DNA from: Hydrogenophilales bacterium
GTDB lineage: Bacteria; Pseudomonadota; Gammaproteobacteria; Burkholderiales; Thiobacillaceae
Direction: 5' to 3'
Length of the DNA stretch: 64,000 nucleotides
NCBI GenBank assembly: GCA_016719465.1
Contig: JADJYY010000025.1
Span: forward strand, 1 to 64,000
This document shows, piece after piece, positions 33,467-41,304 of the stretch; positions within the stretch are counted from its first letter, which is position 1, and each line of letters starts with the position of its first letter. The translations under genes were made by a program, and so were the position numbers. Below the pieces are notes generated by a model. The model saw nothing but the letters and a program-made list of their open reading frames with translations. It did not search any database and was not told the origin of the DNA.

Positions 33467-34417
33467 ATGTCGAGGATCTTCATCAGCTATCGCCGCGACG
33501 ACAGCGCCGGTTTCGCCGGTCGACTGGCCGACGGCCTGGAGGCGGCCCTCGGCGCCGGCGGCGTGTTCCGGGACGTGGACGACATCCGGCCCGGCGAGGA
33601 TTTCCAGGCCGCCATCCGCCACCATCTGGAAAACGTGGACGCGGTGCTGGTGATGATCGGCCCCCGCTGGCTGACCGCCGGCGCCGCTGGCGGCCGCCGC
33701 CTGGATGATGCCGGGGATTTCGTGCGCATGGAGATCGCCACCGCCCTGGCTTCCGGCAAGCCGGTCATCCCGGTGCTGGTGGGCGGCGCGACCATGCCCG
33801 CCGAGGCCGATCTGCCGGCGCCCCTGGCCGGCCTGGCCCGGCGCCAGGCGGTGGTGCTCTCCGACGATAGCTGGAGCGCCGACCTGGCGCGCCTGGCGGC
33901 TGCCCTGGGCGCGCGGGCTTCCGCCCGCTCCGCCGCCACCCTCGGCGTCCGCCGCTGGCTTCCGCTCCTGGCGGCCGCCGGCCTGGGCCTGGCCCTGGCG
34001 GCCTGGCTGCTGCCGATGGAACAAACGCCGACGACGGAGGATGCCGGGTCGGCCCAGGCCAAGCCGGCGGATATCGTCGGCCGCTGGACCGCCCGGGTGA
34101 AATACGACTGGGGCGACCAGCACGACGAGGTGTTCGAGTTCAAATACCTGGGTACAAGCCTGCACGGCACCGCTTCCTATCTCACCGGCCGCCTGACCAT
34201 CGAGCGGGCCAGTCTGGAAGGCGAGTGGCTGCGCTTCGTCACCCGCAGCCAGGAGATGCTGGGCAGCGACCAGCCCTGGAAAGAGGTCACCCACCGCTAC
34301 ACGGGCCGGGTCACCGCCGAGGGCATCCACTTCACCCTGGAAAGCGGCGGCGGCTACACCCTGCATCCGCCGGTGGAATTCATGGCGCGTCGAGCCGTGG
34401 CCAAGCCGGCGCCCTGA
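33467..34417 (+). CDS. TIR domain - transmembrane - C-terminal domain protein (copy 2)
   Basis: A 316-residue protein starting six bases after copy 1. TIR residues 1-145: SRIFISYRRDDSAGFAGRLA, GVFRDVDDIRPGEDFQAAIR, AVLVMIGPRWL, RLDDAGDFVRMEIATALASG (Glu motif), VIPVLVGGATMPA. Helix LPLLAAAGLGLALAAWLLP spans about 163-182. The C-terminal 110 residues (IVGRWTARVKYDWGDQHDEV...GYTLHPPVEFMAR) look like a small beta domain distinct from that of copies 1 and 3. The tails vary while the TIR and helix are kept, which points to diversifying sensors. The first palindromic arm of a 205-bp element begins five bases after its stop. Confidence 0.75.
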   Translation: MSRIFISYRRDDSAGFAGRLADGLEAALGAGGVFRDVDDIRPGEDFQAAIRHHLENVDAVLVMIGPRWLTAGAAGGRRLDDAGDFVRMEIATALASGKPVIPVLVGGATMPAEADLPAPLAGLARRQAVVLSDDSWSADLARLAAALGARASARSAATLGVRRWLPLLAAAGLGLALAAWLLPMEQTPTTEDAGSAQAKPADIVGRWTARVKYDWGDQHDEVFEFKYLGTSLHGTASYLTGRLTIERASLEGEWLRFVTRSQEMLGSDQPWKEVTHRYTGRVTAEGIHFTLESGGGYTLHPPVEFMARRAVAKPAP

Positions 34418-34422
34418 GCCTG

Positions 34423-34627
34423 GGAGCCTGTCGGACTTCCCGGGTCAGGAAATGCTCAGTCGGGCGTATGAATCACTACGCCACTCCTTCCTGGAATACC
34501 CTGTACGAACAAGGTCCTGCGCGATCATCACGTGAATTCATGAAACATCCGGGTTAAAGGAAATCGGCTGCAAAAATGGCGGAACGGTCCATTTTTTCGC
34601 TTCGATTCTTCAAGTCCGACAGGCTCC
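34423..34627. repeat. 205-bp inverted-repeat element (MITE-like)
   Basis: GGAGCCTGTCGGACTT at 34423-34438 and its exact reverse complement at 34612-34627, with imperfect extension outward (AGCCTGGGA versus AGCCAGGA). It fills most of the gap between the second and third TIR genes; inside there is nothing resembling a gene. Similar termini occur in some insertion-sequence families, so it may be a non-autonomous relic. Confidence 0.65.
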
Positions 34628-34664
34628 TGGCTATCCTGAATTCAGAAGAACGAGGAGAAACGAC

Positions 34665-35633
34665 ATGCAGGGCGTGTTCATCAGTTACCGCAGACAGGAC
34701 AGCCAGAGCGCCGCCGGGCGCCTGGCGGACCACCTCAAGGAACACATGCGCGGCGTGCCCATCTTCCGGGACGTGGAAACCATCGAGCCGGGGGTGGATT
34801 TCGTCGAGGCCATCGGCCGCGCCCTGGAGTCCTGCGGCGTGCTGCTGGCGGTGATCGGGCCGCGCTGGGCGAACCTGGCGGACGGCGCCGGGCGGCGCCG
34901 CCTGGACGACCCCAACGACTACACCCGCCTGGAAATCGCCACCGCCCTCGCCCGCCAGGACGTGCGGGTGATCCCGGTGCTGGTGGAAGGCGCCCAGATG
35001 CCCGGCGGCGACGACCTGCCCGAGAACCTCAAGCCCCTGTCCCGGCGCAACGCCATCGAACTGACCGACAAGCGCTGGGAATACGATGTCTCGCAACTGG
35101 TGGAAACCCTCAACAAGGCGCTGGACGTCCACCCCGAACCCAGGCCACCCATCCCCTCCACCCCCCCGAAACCCGCGCCCCCGGAGCCGCTCCGCCCGGC
35201 ATCCGGGACGTGGAAGAAGTGGGCCTGGGGCGCCGGCGCCCTGGTCGTGATGATCGCCGCCTACAACGCCGAGGAGGAGGCCATCGAACCCGTGGCGCCG
35301 CCACCCGTGGCCCCCGGAACCCTCGCCGACCCGGGCCAGCCGGTCGCCATGGCCCCGGCCAGCCTGTCCGGCGCCTGGCGGGACGCGGAAGGCGGCAACT
35401 ACCGCCTGGTCCAGCAGGGCGACCAGATCGCCTTCCAGGGCCTGAGCCCCCATGGCCCGGCCCAAGGCAGGGGCATGCTGCGGGGTGGCCAGTTGGTCCT
35501 GGAGTACGCCATCGGCGGCTACCCCTATCAGGCGGCCCTGAACCTCAGCCCCGACGGCCTGATCCTCGCCGGCCAGTATCACGACCCGGCCACCGGCGAG
35601 AGCGGACAGGTCTATCTGCAACGCGTCCAGTGA
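34665..35633 (+). CDS. TIR domain - transmembrane - C-terminal domain protein (copy 3)
   Basis: A 322-residue protein with GAGGAG six bases before the ATG. TIR residues 1-155: QGVFISYRRQDSQSAAGRLA, PIFRDVETIEPGVDFVEAIG, GVLLAVIGPRWANL, RLDDPNDYTRLEIATALARQ (Glu motif), VIPVLVEGAQMPGG. A proline-rich linker leads to one membrane helix (WGAGALVVMIAAYN, about 188-202), and the C-terminal region (LSGAWRDAEGGNYRLVQQGD...) forms a beta-rich domain of about 90 residues resembling DUF-type lipocalin-like folds. As with the other copies, this domain is the variable part. It is the last gene of the island; the radical SAM gene is convergent, 25 bp away. Confidence 0.75.
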   Translation: MQGVFISYRRQDSQSAAGRLADHLKEHMRGVPIFRDVETIEPGVDFVEAIGRALESCGVLLAVIGPRWANLADGAGRRRLDDPNDYTRLEIATALARQDVRVIPVLVEGAQMPGGDDLPENLKPLSRRNAIELTDKRWEYDVSQLVETLNKALDVHPEPRPPIPSTPPKPAPPEPLRPASGTWKKWAWGAGALVVMIAAYNAEEEAIEPVAPPPVAPGTLADPGQPVAMAPASLSGAWRDAEGGNYRLVQQGDQIAFQGLSPHGPAQGRGMLRGGQLVLEYAIGGYPYQAALNLSPDGLILAGQYHDPATGESGQVYLQRVQ

Positions 35634-35657
35634 CGGCCCGCCCGCCCGCGGGCGCGG

Positions 35658-37637
35658 TCAGGCGGGGGTATCCAGGGCCCGCTCGATGAAATGCCGCGGC
35701 ACCCGGGTCCTCGGCACCCGCATGTCGAACCACCCGCGCACATCCTGCTCCAGGCCGATGCCGTGCATGTAGTTGTACAGCGCCTTGTTCAGGGCCACGC
35801 CCAGGGCGTCGTGGTCGACGCCGGTGGGATCGATGAAGGCCACGTCGTTCCGGGCGAAGGTCGCGGGCGGCAGGGGCTTGAGGGTGACGCCGTATTGCTC
35901 CGGATGGAGGCCTACCGGGGAATGAATCGTGCAGGCAAAACGGTGGAAGAAGCCTGACTGGATGCAGCCGGCCGCGAACAACTGCCTCACGTATTCCAGG
36001 GCATCCACCGTGTCCTGCACGGTCTGGGTGGGAAAGCCGTACATCAGGTAGGCGTGGACCAGGATGCCGGCTTCGCCGAAGGCGTGGGTGACGCGGGCCA
36101 CCTGTTCCACCGAGACGCCCTTGCGCATGAGCTTGAGCAGCCGGTCCGAGGCCACCTCCAGGCCGCCGGAAACGGCGATGCAGCCGCTGTCGGCCAGCTG
36201 GCGGCACAGTTCCGGGGTGAAGGACTTCTCGAAGCGGATGTTGCCCCACCAGGAGATCGGCCGCTGGCGCCGGGCCAGTTCCTCGGCCAGGGCCTTGAGG
36301 GCCTTGGGCGGCGCCGCCTCGTCGACGAAATGGAAGCCGGTCTGGCCGGTCTCGGCGATCACGGCCTCGATGCGGTCGGCCAGGGTGGCGGCGCTGGCCG
36401 CGTCATAGCGCGAGATGTAGTCCAGGCTCACGTCGCAGAAGCTGCATTTCTTCCAGTAGCAGCCGTGGGCCACGGTGAGCTTGTTCCAGCGGGCGTCGGA
36501 CCAGAGCCGGTGCATGGGGTTGAGCATGTCCAGCAGGGACAGGTAGCGGTCCAGGGGCAGGCCGTCCCAGGTGGGGGTACCCACCTCGGCGAAGGGGATG
36601 TCGGGTTCGCCGGAATCGATGTAGCGCACCCCTCCCCCGCCCGCCTCCCCCCTTTCGCAAACAGGGGCTGGGGGGGATTTCTCCGGAGCCAACTCCGCCC
36701 GCGCCGCTTCCCTGACGAAGGTGCGCACCAGTCCCGCCAGCGGCCTGTCCCCGCGCAGATGCTCCAGCAGCGCCAGGATCGGCCGCTCGCCGTCATCCAG
36801 GGTGACGTAGTCGAAATAGTCGAACACCCGGGGCTCGGCCAGTTGCCGCAGTTCCGTGTTGACGTAGCCGCCGCCCAGCACGGTGACGATGCCGGGATGG
36901 GCCGCCTTGATGGCCTGGGCGATGCGGAAGGCGCCGTAGACGTTGCCGGGAAACGGCGTCGACACCAGCACCACCTCCGGCCCGTGCCGCGCCACGGCCT
37001 CCAGGGCCAGGTCCCGCAACGTCTCGTCCACCAGGGTGGGCGGCGAGCCCAGGGCCCGGGCCAGGGGCTCGAAAGTGGGCTGGCTCAGGGCCAGGGATTC
37101 GGCATAGCGCACGAACTCGAAGCGCGCGTCCACCCCGTCGCGCAACACGTCCGCCACGTCGTCCAGGAACAGGGTGGCCATGTGCCGTGCCCGGTCCTGC
37201 ACGCCCAGGGCGCCGAAGGCCCAGGCCAGGGGGTCGCCGCCGTCCGGGTCGACATAGACGTCCAGGGACTCGAAGCGGGCACCCTCGGGCAGGAAGCGGC
37301 GACCGGCGATGCGATGGGCCAGGGACGGATCCCGGCCCTGGAGGAAGGCCACCGCCGGCTCGACGCCGGCGAGATAGCGGTCGAAACGATCGAGGAAGGC
37401 CTGGACCCGGCCGGTGCGCTTCCCGGCCGGCGAGGCCTCCAGGCGGGCGCGCATGGCGGTCAGCCCCGGGCGGCTGAACAGCCGCAGCACCAGGGCCAGG
37501 GCCAGGTCCTCCTGGAAGGCGACCACGCCCCGGGAACGCAGGAAGCCGGTGAGGTAGGCGGTGGAGGGATAGGGCACGTTCAACTGCGTCATCGGCGGGA
37601 TGACGGAGAGGACGCGGGGGGCGGGGGTGGCGTTCAT
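35658..37637 (-). CDS. B12-binding-type radical SAM protein
   Basis: A 659-residue protein. The start at 37637 (MNATPAPRVLSVIPPMTQLN) is chosen because upstream sequence belongs to the neighbouring regulator. The N-terminal half (VLSVIPPMTQLNVPYPSTAY; VVLVSTPFPGNVYGAFRIAQ; VTVLGGGYVNTELRQL; DYVTLDDGERP) looks like a cobalamin-binding region. The radical SAM [4Fe-4S] motif is GCYWKKCSFCD (C-x4-C-x2-C) near residue 400. The substrate is unknown; the family includes methyltransferases and RiPP enzymes. An insertion near residues 327-346 (SPPAPVCERGEAGGGGVRYI) is encoded by a dispersed GC-rich repeat. It lies four bases downstream of the sigma-54 activator gene, so it probably belongs to the same operon. 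Confidence 0.82.
   Translation of the reverse strand: MNATPAPRVLSVIPPMTQLNVPYPSTAYLTGFLRSRGVVAFQEDLALALVLRLFSRPGLTAMRARLEASPAGKRTGRVQAFLDRFDRYLAGVEPAVAFLQGRDPSLAHRIAGRRFLPEGARFESLDVYVDPDGGDPLAWAFGALGVQDRARHMATLFLDDVADVLRDGVDARFEFVRYAESLALSQPTFEPLARALGSPPTLVDETLRDLALEAVARHGPEVVLVSTPFPGNVYGAFRIAQAIKAAHPGIVTVLGGGYVNTELRQLAEPRVFDYFDYVTLDDGERPILALLEHLRGDRPLAGLVRTFVREAARAELAPEKSPPAPVCERGEAGGGGVRYIDSGEPDIPFAEVGTPTWDGLPLDRYLSLLDMLNPMHRLWSDARWNKLTVAHGCYWKKCSFCDVSLDYISRYDAASAATLADRIEAVIAETGQTGFHFVDEAAPPKALKALAEELARRQRPISWWGNIRFEKSFTPELCRQLADSGCIAVSGGLEVASDRLLKLMRKGVSVEQVARVTHAFGEAGILVHAYLMYGFPTQTVQDTVDALEYVRQLFAAGCIQSGFFHRFACTIHSPVGLHPEQYGVTLKPLPPATFARNDVAFIDPTGVDHDALGVALNKALYNYMHGIGLEQDVRGWFDMRVPRTRVPRHFIERALDTPA
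36630..36690. repeat. Dispersed GC-rich repeat inserted in frame in the radical SAM gene
   Basis: CCCCTCCCCCGCCCGCC, then CCCCTTTCGCAAACAGGGGC and TGGGGGGGATTTCTCC; this is the same layout as intergenic copies at 22797-22921 and 48283-48335. Read on the minus strand it encodes ALPxSPPAPVCERG-like sequence and keeps the frame open. Confidence 0.65.
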
Positions 37638-37641
37638 GCCA

Positions 37642-38949
37642 TCACCGCCGCTCGGCCCGAGTCCCGGCCAGCTTGCGGTACAGGGTCCGCTCGCTGATGC
37701 CCAGGCGCCGGGCCAGTTCCCCCCGGTCGCCGCCCAGGCGTTCCAGGGCGGCCCGCACGTAGCGGCGCTCGGCCTCTTCCAGGCTGGGCAGGTCGTCCGC
37801 GCCAGCGAAAGGCGCGGCGGGGGATACATTGCCCGGCTCGGAGGGGTCGATGCGCAGCAGGTCGCCGTCGGCCATCAGCATGGCCCGTTCCAGGATATTG
37901 CGCAGTTCCCGGATGTTGCCGGGAAAATCGTGGCGCGCCAGGCGCGCCAGGGAATCGGCGTCCAGGCGCAGGGGCCGTTCCGGCGACAGGCGGCGCAGCA
38001 GGTGTTCCACCAGCAGGGGCAGGTCCTCGCGCCGCTCGCGCAGGGCGGGCAGATGGATGGGGAAGGCGGCGATGCGGTAATAAAGGTCGCGGCGGAATTC
38101 GCCGGAGGCCACCATGGCCGCCAGGTCCCGGTGGGTGGCCGCCACCAGGCGGAAGTCGGCGCGCAGGATGTCGACGCCGCCGACCCGGCGATAGGCGCCG
38201 GTCTCCAGCAGGCGCAGCAATTTCACCTGCAGGTGCAGGGGAATGTCACCCAGTTCGTCCAGGAACAGGGTGCCGCCCGCCGCCGTCTCCACCAGTCCGG
38301 CCTTGCGCTGGCCGGCGCCGGTGAAGGCGCCCTTCTCGTAGCCGAACAATTCCGACTCGAACAGGCTTTCCGTCATGCCGGAGCAATCCACCGGCACGAA
38401 GGGCTTGTCGCGCCGGGGACTCAGGGCGTGCACGGCCTGGGCGGCGAGTTCCTTGCCGGTACCGGATTCGCCCAGCAACAGCACCGGGGTCATGGCCGGC
38501 GCGACCCGGTTGATCAGGTCGAGCATGCGGGTGAAGACCGGCGCGCGGCCCACCATGCCCAGGGTCCCGGCCTGCTCGCGGGCCTCGCGCAGGAAACGCA
38601 GGGTCTCGACGAAATAGGCCAGGCGGCCATGGCTGTCGTGGATCGGCACCAGTTCCACGTCCACGTATTCCTGGCCCCGGGGCGTGTGGTGCAGGTGCAG
38701 CACGCGGCTGGGACGGCGCGTCTTCATGGCGGTCTGGCGCGGACAGGATTCGCCGCACTCGTCGCAGGGCCTGTCGTAGTGGTGGGAGGTCTCATAGCAG
38801 GCGCGGCCGATGATCTCGCTCGGGTTGCCGAAGGTGTGCCGATAGGCGGCATTGGCGGCAAGAATGCGGTAATCCGGGTCCACCAGAATGCGCGGTTCCG
38901 GCAGGGATTCGATCAGGGCGAGAAGTTCGCCGGGGGGTGCAGCGCTCAT
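37642..38949 (-). CDS. PAS - AAA+ - Fis-type sigma-54 enhancer-binding protein
   Basis: A 435-residue regulator; the ATG at 38949 (MSAAPPGELLALIESLPEPR) leaves a PAS domain starting near residue 20. The PAS part carries a cysteine cluster (GRACYETSHHYDRPCDECGESCPRQ), which may hold a metal or redox signal. From about residue 135 comes the AAA+ domain with GESGTGKELAAQAVH, the intact GAFTGA loop (YEKGAFTGAGQ), GGTLFLDELGD and the R-finger. The C-terminal HTH is GGDRGELARRLGISERTLYR. The start codon overlaps the first of two palindromes (38949-38984), so it likely represses or activates its own gene. It should drive the divergent promoter at 39067. Its stop is four bases from the radical SAM start. 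Confidence 0.87.
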   Translation of the reverse strand: MSAAPPGELLALIESLPEPRILVDPDYRILAANAAYRHTFGNPSEIIGRACYETSHHYDRPCDECGESCPRQTAMKTRRPSRVLHLHHTPRGQEYVDVELVPIHDSHGRLAYFVETLRFLREAREQAGTLGMVGRAPVFTRMLDLINRVAPAMTPVLLLGESGTGKELAAQAVHALSPRRDKPFVPVDCSGMTESLFESELFGYEKGAFTGAGQRKAGLVETAAGGTLFLDELGDIPLHLQVKLLRLLETGAYRRVGGVDILRADFRLVAATHRDLAAMVASGEFRRDLYYRIAAFPIHLPALRERREDLPLLVEHLLRRLSPERPLRLDADSLARLARHDFPGNIRELRNILERAMLMADGDLLRIDPSEPGNVSPAAPFAGADDLPSLEEAERRYVRAALERLGGDRGELARRLGISERTLYRKLAGTRAERR

Positions 38950-38984
38950 GTCAATAATGTCATCTCGCTTGACAGTAATGTCAA
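38949..38984. promoter_or_regulatory. Paired palindromic operator (UAS) for the sigma-54 activator
   Basis: TGTCAATAATGTCA (38949-38962) and TTGACAGTAATGTCAA (38969-38984) share the TGACATTA core when read on the minus strand; their centres are 21 bp apart (two helical turns). They lie about 100 bp upstream of the -24 box at 39067. Confidence 0.65.
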
Positions 38985-39038
38985 TCCCGACGGCATCTGT
39001 CGGCCTTGTTCCGCCAAGCAAGGGATGTACAAGTGATT

Positions 39039-39051
39039 AATCAGATACTTA
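39039..39051 (+). promoter_or_regulatory. IHF-like site between UAS and promoter
   Basis: AATCAGATACTTA fits WATCAR-N4-TTR. Its position between the activator sites and the -24/-12 promoter is what DNA bending for sigma-54 control needs. Confidence 0.45.
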
Positions 39052-39066
39052 TAAACCAGATCGACA

Positions 39067-39082
39067 TGGCACGGTCATTGCT
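39067..39082 (+). promoter_or_regulatory. Sigma-54 promoter of the NifX-like operon
   Basis: TGGCACGGTCATTGCT matches TGGCACG-N4-TTGCW exactly. It lies 122 bases before the ATG at 39205. Confidence 0.85.
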
Positions 39083-39204
39083 ATCAGTCATTGCTATCTA
39101 CCCAATGAGAGTCTTGTTCCGGAGCGGGCCGTCGTGACGGACCCGGGCCGGATCGGACCGGACGCACGATTTCCCCGCAATGCATGTCACCCAGGATGAC
39201 CACC

Positions 39205-39621
39205 ATGAAAATCGCCATTACCAGCCAGAACCGCAAGACCATCACCGGCCATGCCGGCAAATGCCGCAAGTTCTGGGTCTACGAGATCGAGAACAACCAG
39301 GTCCTGGGCAGGAGCCTGCTGGAACTGCCCATGGAACAGAGCTTCCACGAAAGCAACCACCATACCCCCCACCCCCTCGACGACATGAACGTGCTGATCA
39401 GCGGCGGCATGGGCCCGGGCCTGCGCTATCGCCTGAAGCAGAAGGGCATCGAGGCCCACGCCACGCCGGAAACCGATCCGGATCGCGCCGTCGCGGCCTG
39501 GCTCGAAGGCCGGCTGGAGGAACTGCCGCCGGAGGCGGGGCACGACCACCACCACGAACACCACGCGGACGCTGCCGGCATCCGCATCCTCGCTACAATC
39601 GATCCACGCCGGCCCGGCTGA
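39205..39621 (+). CDS. NifB/NifX-type dinitrogenase cofactor-like protein with His-rich tail
   Basis: A 138-residue protein; AGGA precedes the ATG at 39205 (MKIAITSQNRKTITGHAGKC). The fold class is NifX/NafY/MTH1175-like: GHAGKCRKFWVYEIENNQVL, then NVLISGGMGPGLRYRLKQKG. The C-terminus is HDHHHEHHADAAG, a metal-binding tail. These proteins bind Fe-S or molybdenum/iron cofactors. It has a perfect sigma-54 promoter, an IHF-like site and paired operators upstream, so it is induced by the divergently encoded PAS activator. No nif genes are in view; a role in metal-cluster handling under stress is an inference. Confidence 0.82.
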   Translation: MKIAITSQNRKTITGHAGKCRKFWVYEIENNQVLGRSLLELPMEQSFHESNHHTPHPLDDMNVLISGGMGPGLRYRLKQKGIEAHATPETDPDRAVAAWLEGRLEELPPEAGHDHHHEHHADAAGIRILATIDPRRPG

Positions 39622-39680
39622 ACCGCCCACCCCGCCCAGGCGCGCGGTCGTCCGCCTTCCGTCCATCCAGGAGCACCGTC

Positions 39681-40112
39681 ATGAAAATACGTATTGCACC
39701 GGTCATCCTCGCCGCTCTCGCCCTGCCCGCTCTCGCCCGGCCCACCCTCGCCGCCGACCTGGAAGTCGTCGTGCACGAGGTTCGCGCTGGAGAAGGCCAG
39801 GTCAAGCTGATGCTGTTCGAGCGCGAGGAAGGCTTCCGCAAGGAGGACAAGGCGCGCCAGGTGCTGAGCCTGTCCGCCGCCGCCGGCACCGTCGCCGGCC
39901 GTTTCACCGACTTGCCACCGGGCCGCTATGCGGTGATCGCCTATCACGACGAAAATGGCGACGGCAAACTCAACCTGCGCTTCGGTATGTTCCCGAAAGA
40001 AGGCTATGGCCTGAGCAACAATCCCAAGCTCTCGGGCCCGCCCAAATTCGCTGACGCCGCCCTCGACCTGCCCGGGGCGGGCCGTCGCATCGACATCCGT
40101 CTGGACTATTGA
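39681..40112 (+). CDS. DUF2141-family secreted protein
   Basis: A 143-residue protein with GGAG before the ATG. Signal peptide (MKIRIAPVILAALALPALAR) then ADLEVVVHEVRAGEGQVKLM, LPPGRYAVIAYHDENGDGKL and GMFPKEGYGLSNN, the DUF2141 signature including the DENGDGKL turn. Function unknown; the family is found in many Gram-negative bacteria as a periplasmic beta-sandwich. It follows the NifX-like gene by 59 bp in the same direction. Confidence 0.85.
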   Translation: MKIRIAPVILAALALPALARPTLAADLEVVVHEVRAGEGQVKLMLFEREEGFRKEDKARQVLSLSAAAGTVAGRFTDLPPGRYAVIAYHDENGDGKLNLRFGMFPKEGYGLSNNPKLSGPPKFADAALDLPGAGRRIDIRLDY

Positions 40113-40134
40113 GCCCGCCGCACCCATCCATCCC

Positions 40135-40153
40135 GCCCGGCGCCTTGCCGGGC
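40135..40153 (+). terminator. Hairpin between DUF2141 and DUF302 genes
   Basis: GCCCGGC-GCCTT-GCCGGGC forms a 7-bp stem, with no T-run after it. It could be a weak terminator or an mRNA-stability element just before the next ribosome site. Confidence 0.4.
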
Positions 40154-40170
40154 AACTAAAAGGAAATTTC

Positions 40171-40668
40171 ATGAAAATCCGCGCCTTCGCCATGTTCCTC
40201 TCCATGACCCTGCTGGCCGCCCCCCTGCCGGTTTTTGCCGAACCCGCGCCGACCAACCCCCGCGCCATCGTCAGCGAAAACGTCAGCCGCGCGAGCTTCG
40301 CCGACACCCTGAAGGCCCTCAGGGAACAACTGACCGCCGACGGCTGGAACCTGCTGGCGGAAATCAACCTGGGCGAACGCCTGGCCAAGAAGAACGTCGT
40401 CATTCCCGGCGGCCTGGTGATCCTGGAAATGACCAGCGGCGGCAACACCGTGCCCCTGCTGAAGAACGAGGAAACCCGCTATGTCGCCGGGCTCATGCCG
40501 TGCAGCGTCGCGGTCTACGGCATGGCCGACGGCCGCGTGATTATTTCCCGCATGAACGCGGGCCTGCTGGCCGGCATGATGGAGCCGCGCGTCGCCGAGG
40601 TGATGGGCAAGTCCGCCAGCCAGCTCGACGCCAGCATCGCGCGCACCCTGTCCAGGCTGGGGTCCTGA
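40171..40668 (+). CDS. DUF302-family exported protein
   Basis: A 165-residue protein; AAAAGGA before the ATG. Signal peptide (MKIRAFAMFLSMTLLAAPLPVFA), then the DUF302 domain: SFADTLKALREQLTADGWNL, then EMTSGGNTVPLLKNEETRYV and LMPCSVAVYGMADGRVIIS. DUF302 proteins often sit near sulfur- or redox-related genes and have a small alpha/beta fold. It is the third gene after the sigma-54 promoter. A second, shorter DUF302 protein is at 44515. Confidence 0.82.
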   Translation: MKIRAFAMFLSMTLLAAPLPVFAEPAPTNPRAIVSENVSRASFADTLKALREQLTADGWNLLAEINLGERLAKKNVVIPGGLVILEMTSGGNTVPLLKNEETRYVAGLMPCSVAVYGMADGRVIISRMNAGLLAGMMEPRVAEVMGKSASQLDASIARTLSRLGS

Positions 40669-40878
40669 CGCGACGGCGACCGGTGGAGACGGCTTCACCC
40701 GACTCGGGCACCGAGACCATGGACATCGCCCGCGCACCCGCCCCACGCCGCCGCCTCGGACACAGCCCGGGCATCAACGGCATGCCGCCCGGGGATTGCG
40801 GTACCGCCCGCGTCCCTTGCCAGGCGGAGCCCACGCCCACCGAGGAAATCGCGCGCCGGCCCCGCGCGCGGCCGGCCC

Positions 40879-41304
40879 ATGCGTGAGCGGCTGCGCCCCG
40901 CCCTGGCCAAGACCCTGCGCGGCTTCGTCGCCCTGGTGCCGATGCTGCTGGGCATGCTGCTGCTCATCAGCCTGCTGCTGAGCCTGTTTCCCGCCGTCAT
41001 CTCGGCCCGCCTGTTCGGCCACGGCCTGTTGCTGGACACCCTGCTGGGCGCGGGCCTGGGCGCCGCCGCCGTGGGCCAGCCCATGATCAGCTACGTGCTG
41101 GGCGGCGAGCTGCTCGCCGCCGGCGTCGGCCTGGCCGCCGTCACCGCCCTGCTGGTGAGCTGGGTGAGCGTCGGCTTCCTGCATCTGCCCGCCGAGGCCA
41201 TGCTGCTGGGCAAGGGCTACGCCCTCAAGCGCAACGCCGTCGCCTTCGTCATCGCGGTCGCGGCCGGGTTGCTGGTGCCGGCCACCCTGGGGCTGCTGCC
41301 ATGA
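40879..41304 (+). CDS. Permease half, N-terminal (DUF318/ArsP-like)
   Basis: 141 residues with four membrane helices (VALVPMLLGMLLLISLLLSL; LLLDTLLGAGLGAAAVGQ; ELLAAGVGLAAVTALLVSW; AFVIAVAAGLLVPATLGLLP). The motif GAAAVGQPMISYVLGGEL matches the first half of the permease family PF03773. The second half is encoded next with a 4-bp ATGA overlap, so the usual single protein is split into two chains here. Substrate unknown; ArsP relatives move methylated arsenic compounds, others are thought to move sulfur species. Some 210 bp upstream have no gene I can support. Confidence 0.65.
   Translation: MRERLRPALAKTLRGFVALVPMLLGMLLLISLLLSLFPAVISARLFGHGLLLDTLLGAGLGAAAVGQPMISYVLGGELLAAGVGLAAVTALLVSWVSVGFLHLPAEAMLLGKGYALKRNAVAFVIAVAAGLLVPATLGLLP

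Noticed and set aside
36054..39036. Long forward frames across the radical SAM and regulator genes
   Set aside because: They lie opposite genes with complete catalytic motifs and have shadow-type composition.
40500..40886. Forward frame between the DUF302 and permease genes
   Set aside because: Arg/Pro-rich with no motif or ribosome site; overlaps the DUF302 gene in another frame.
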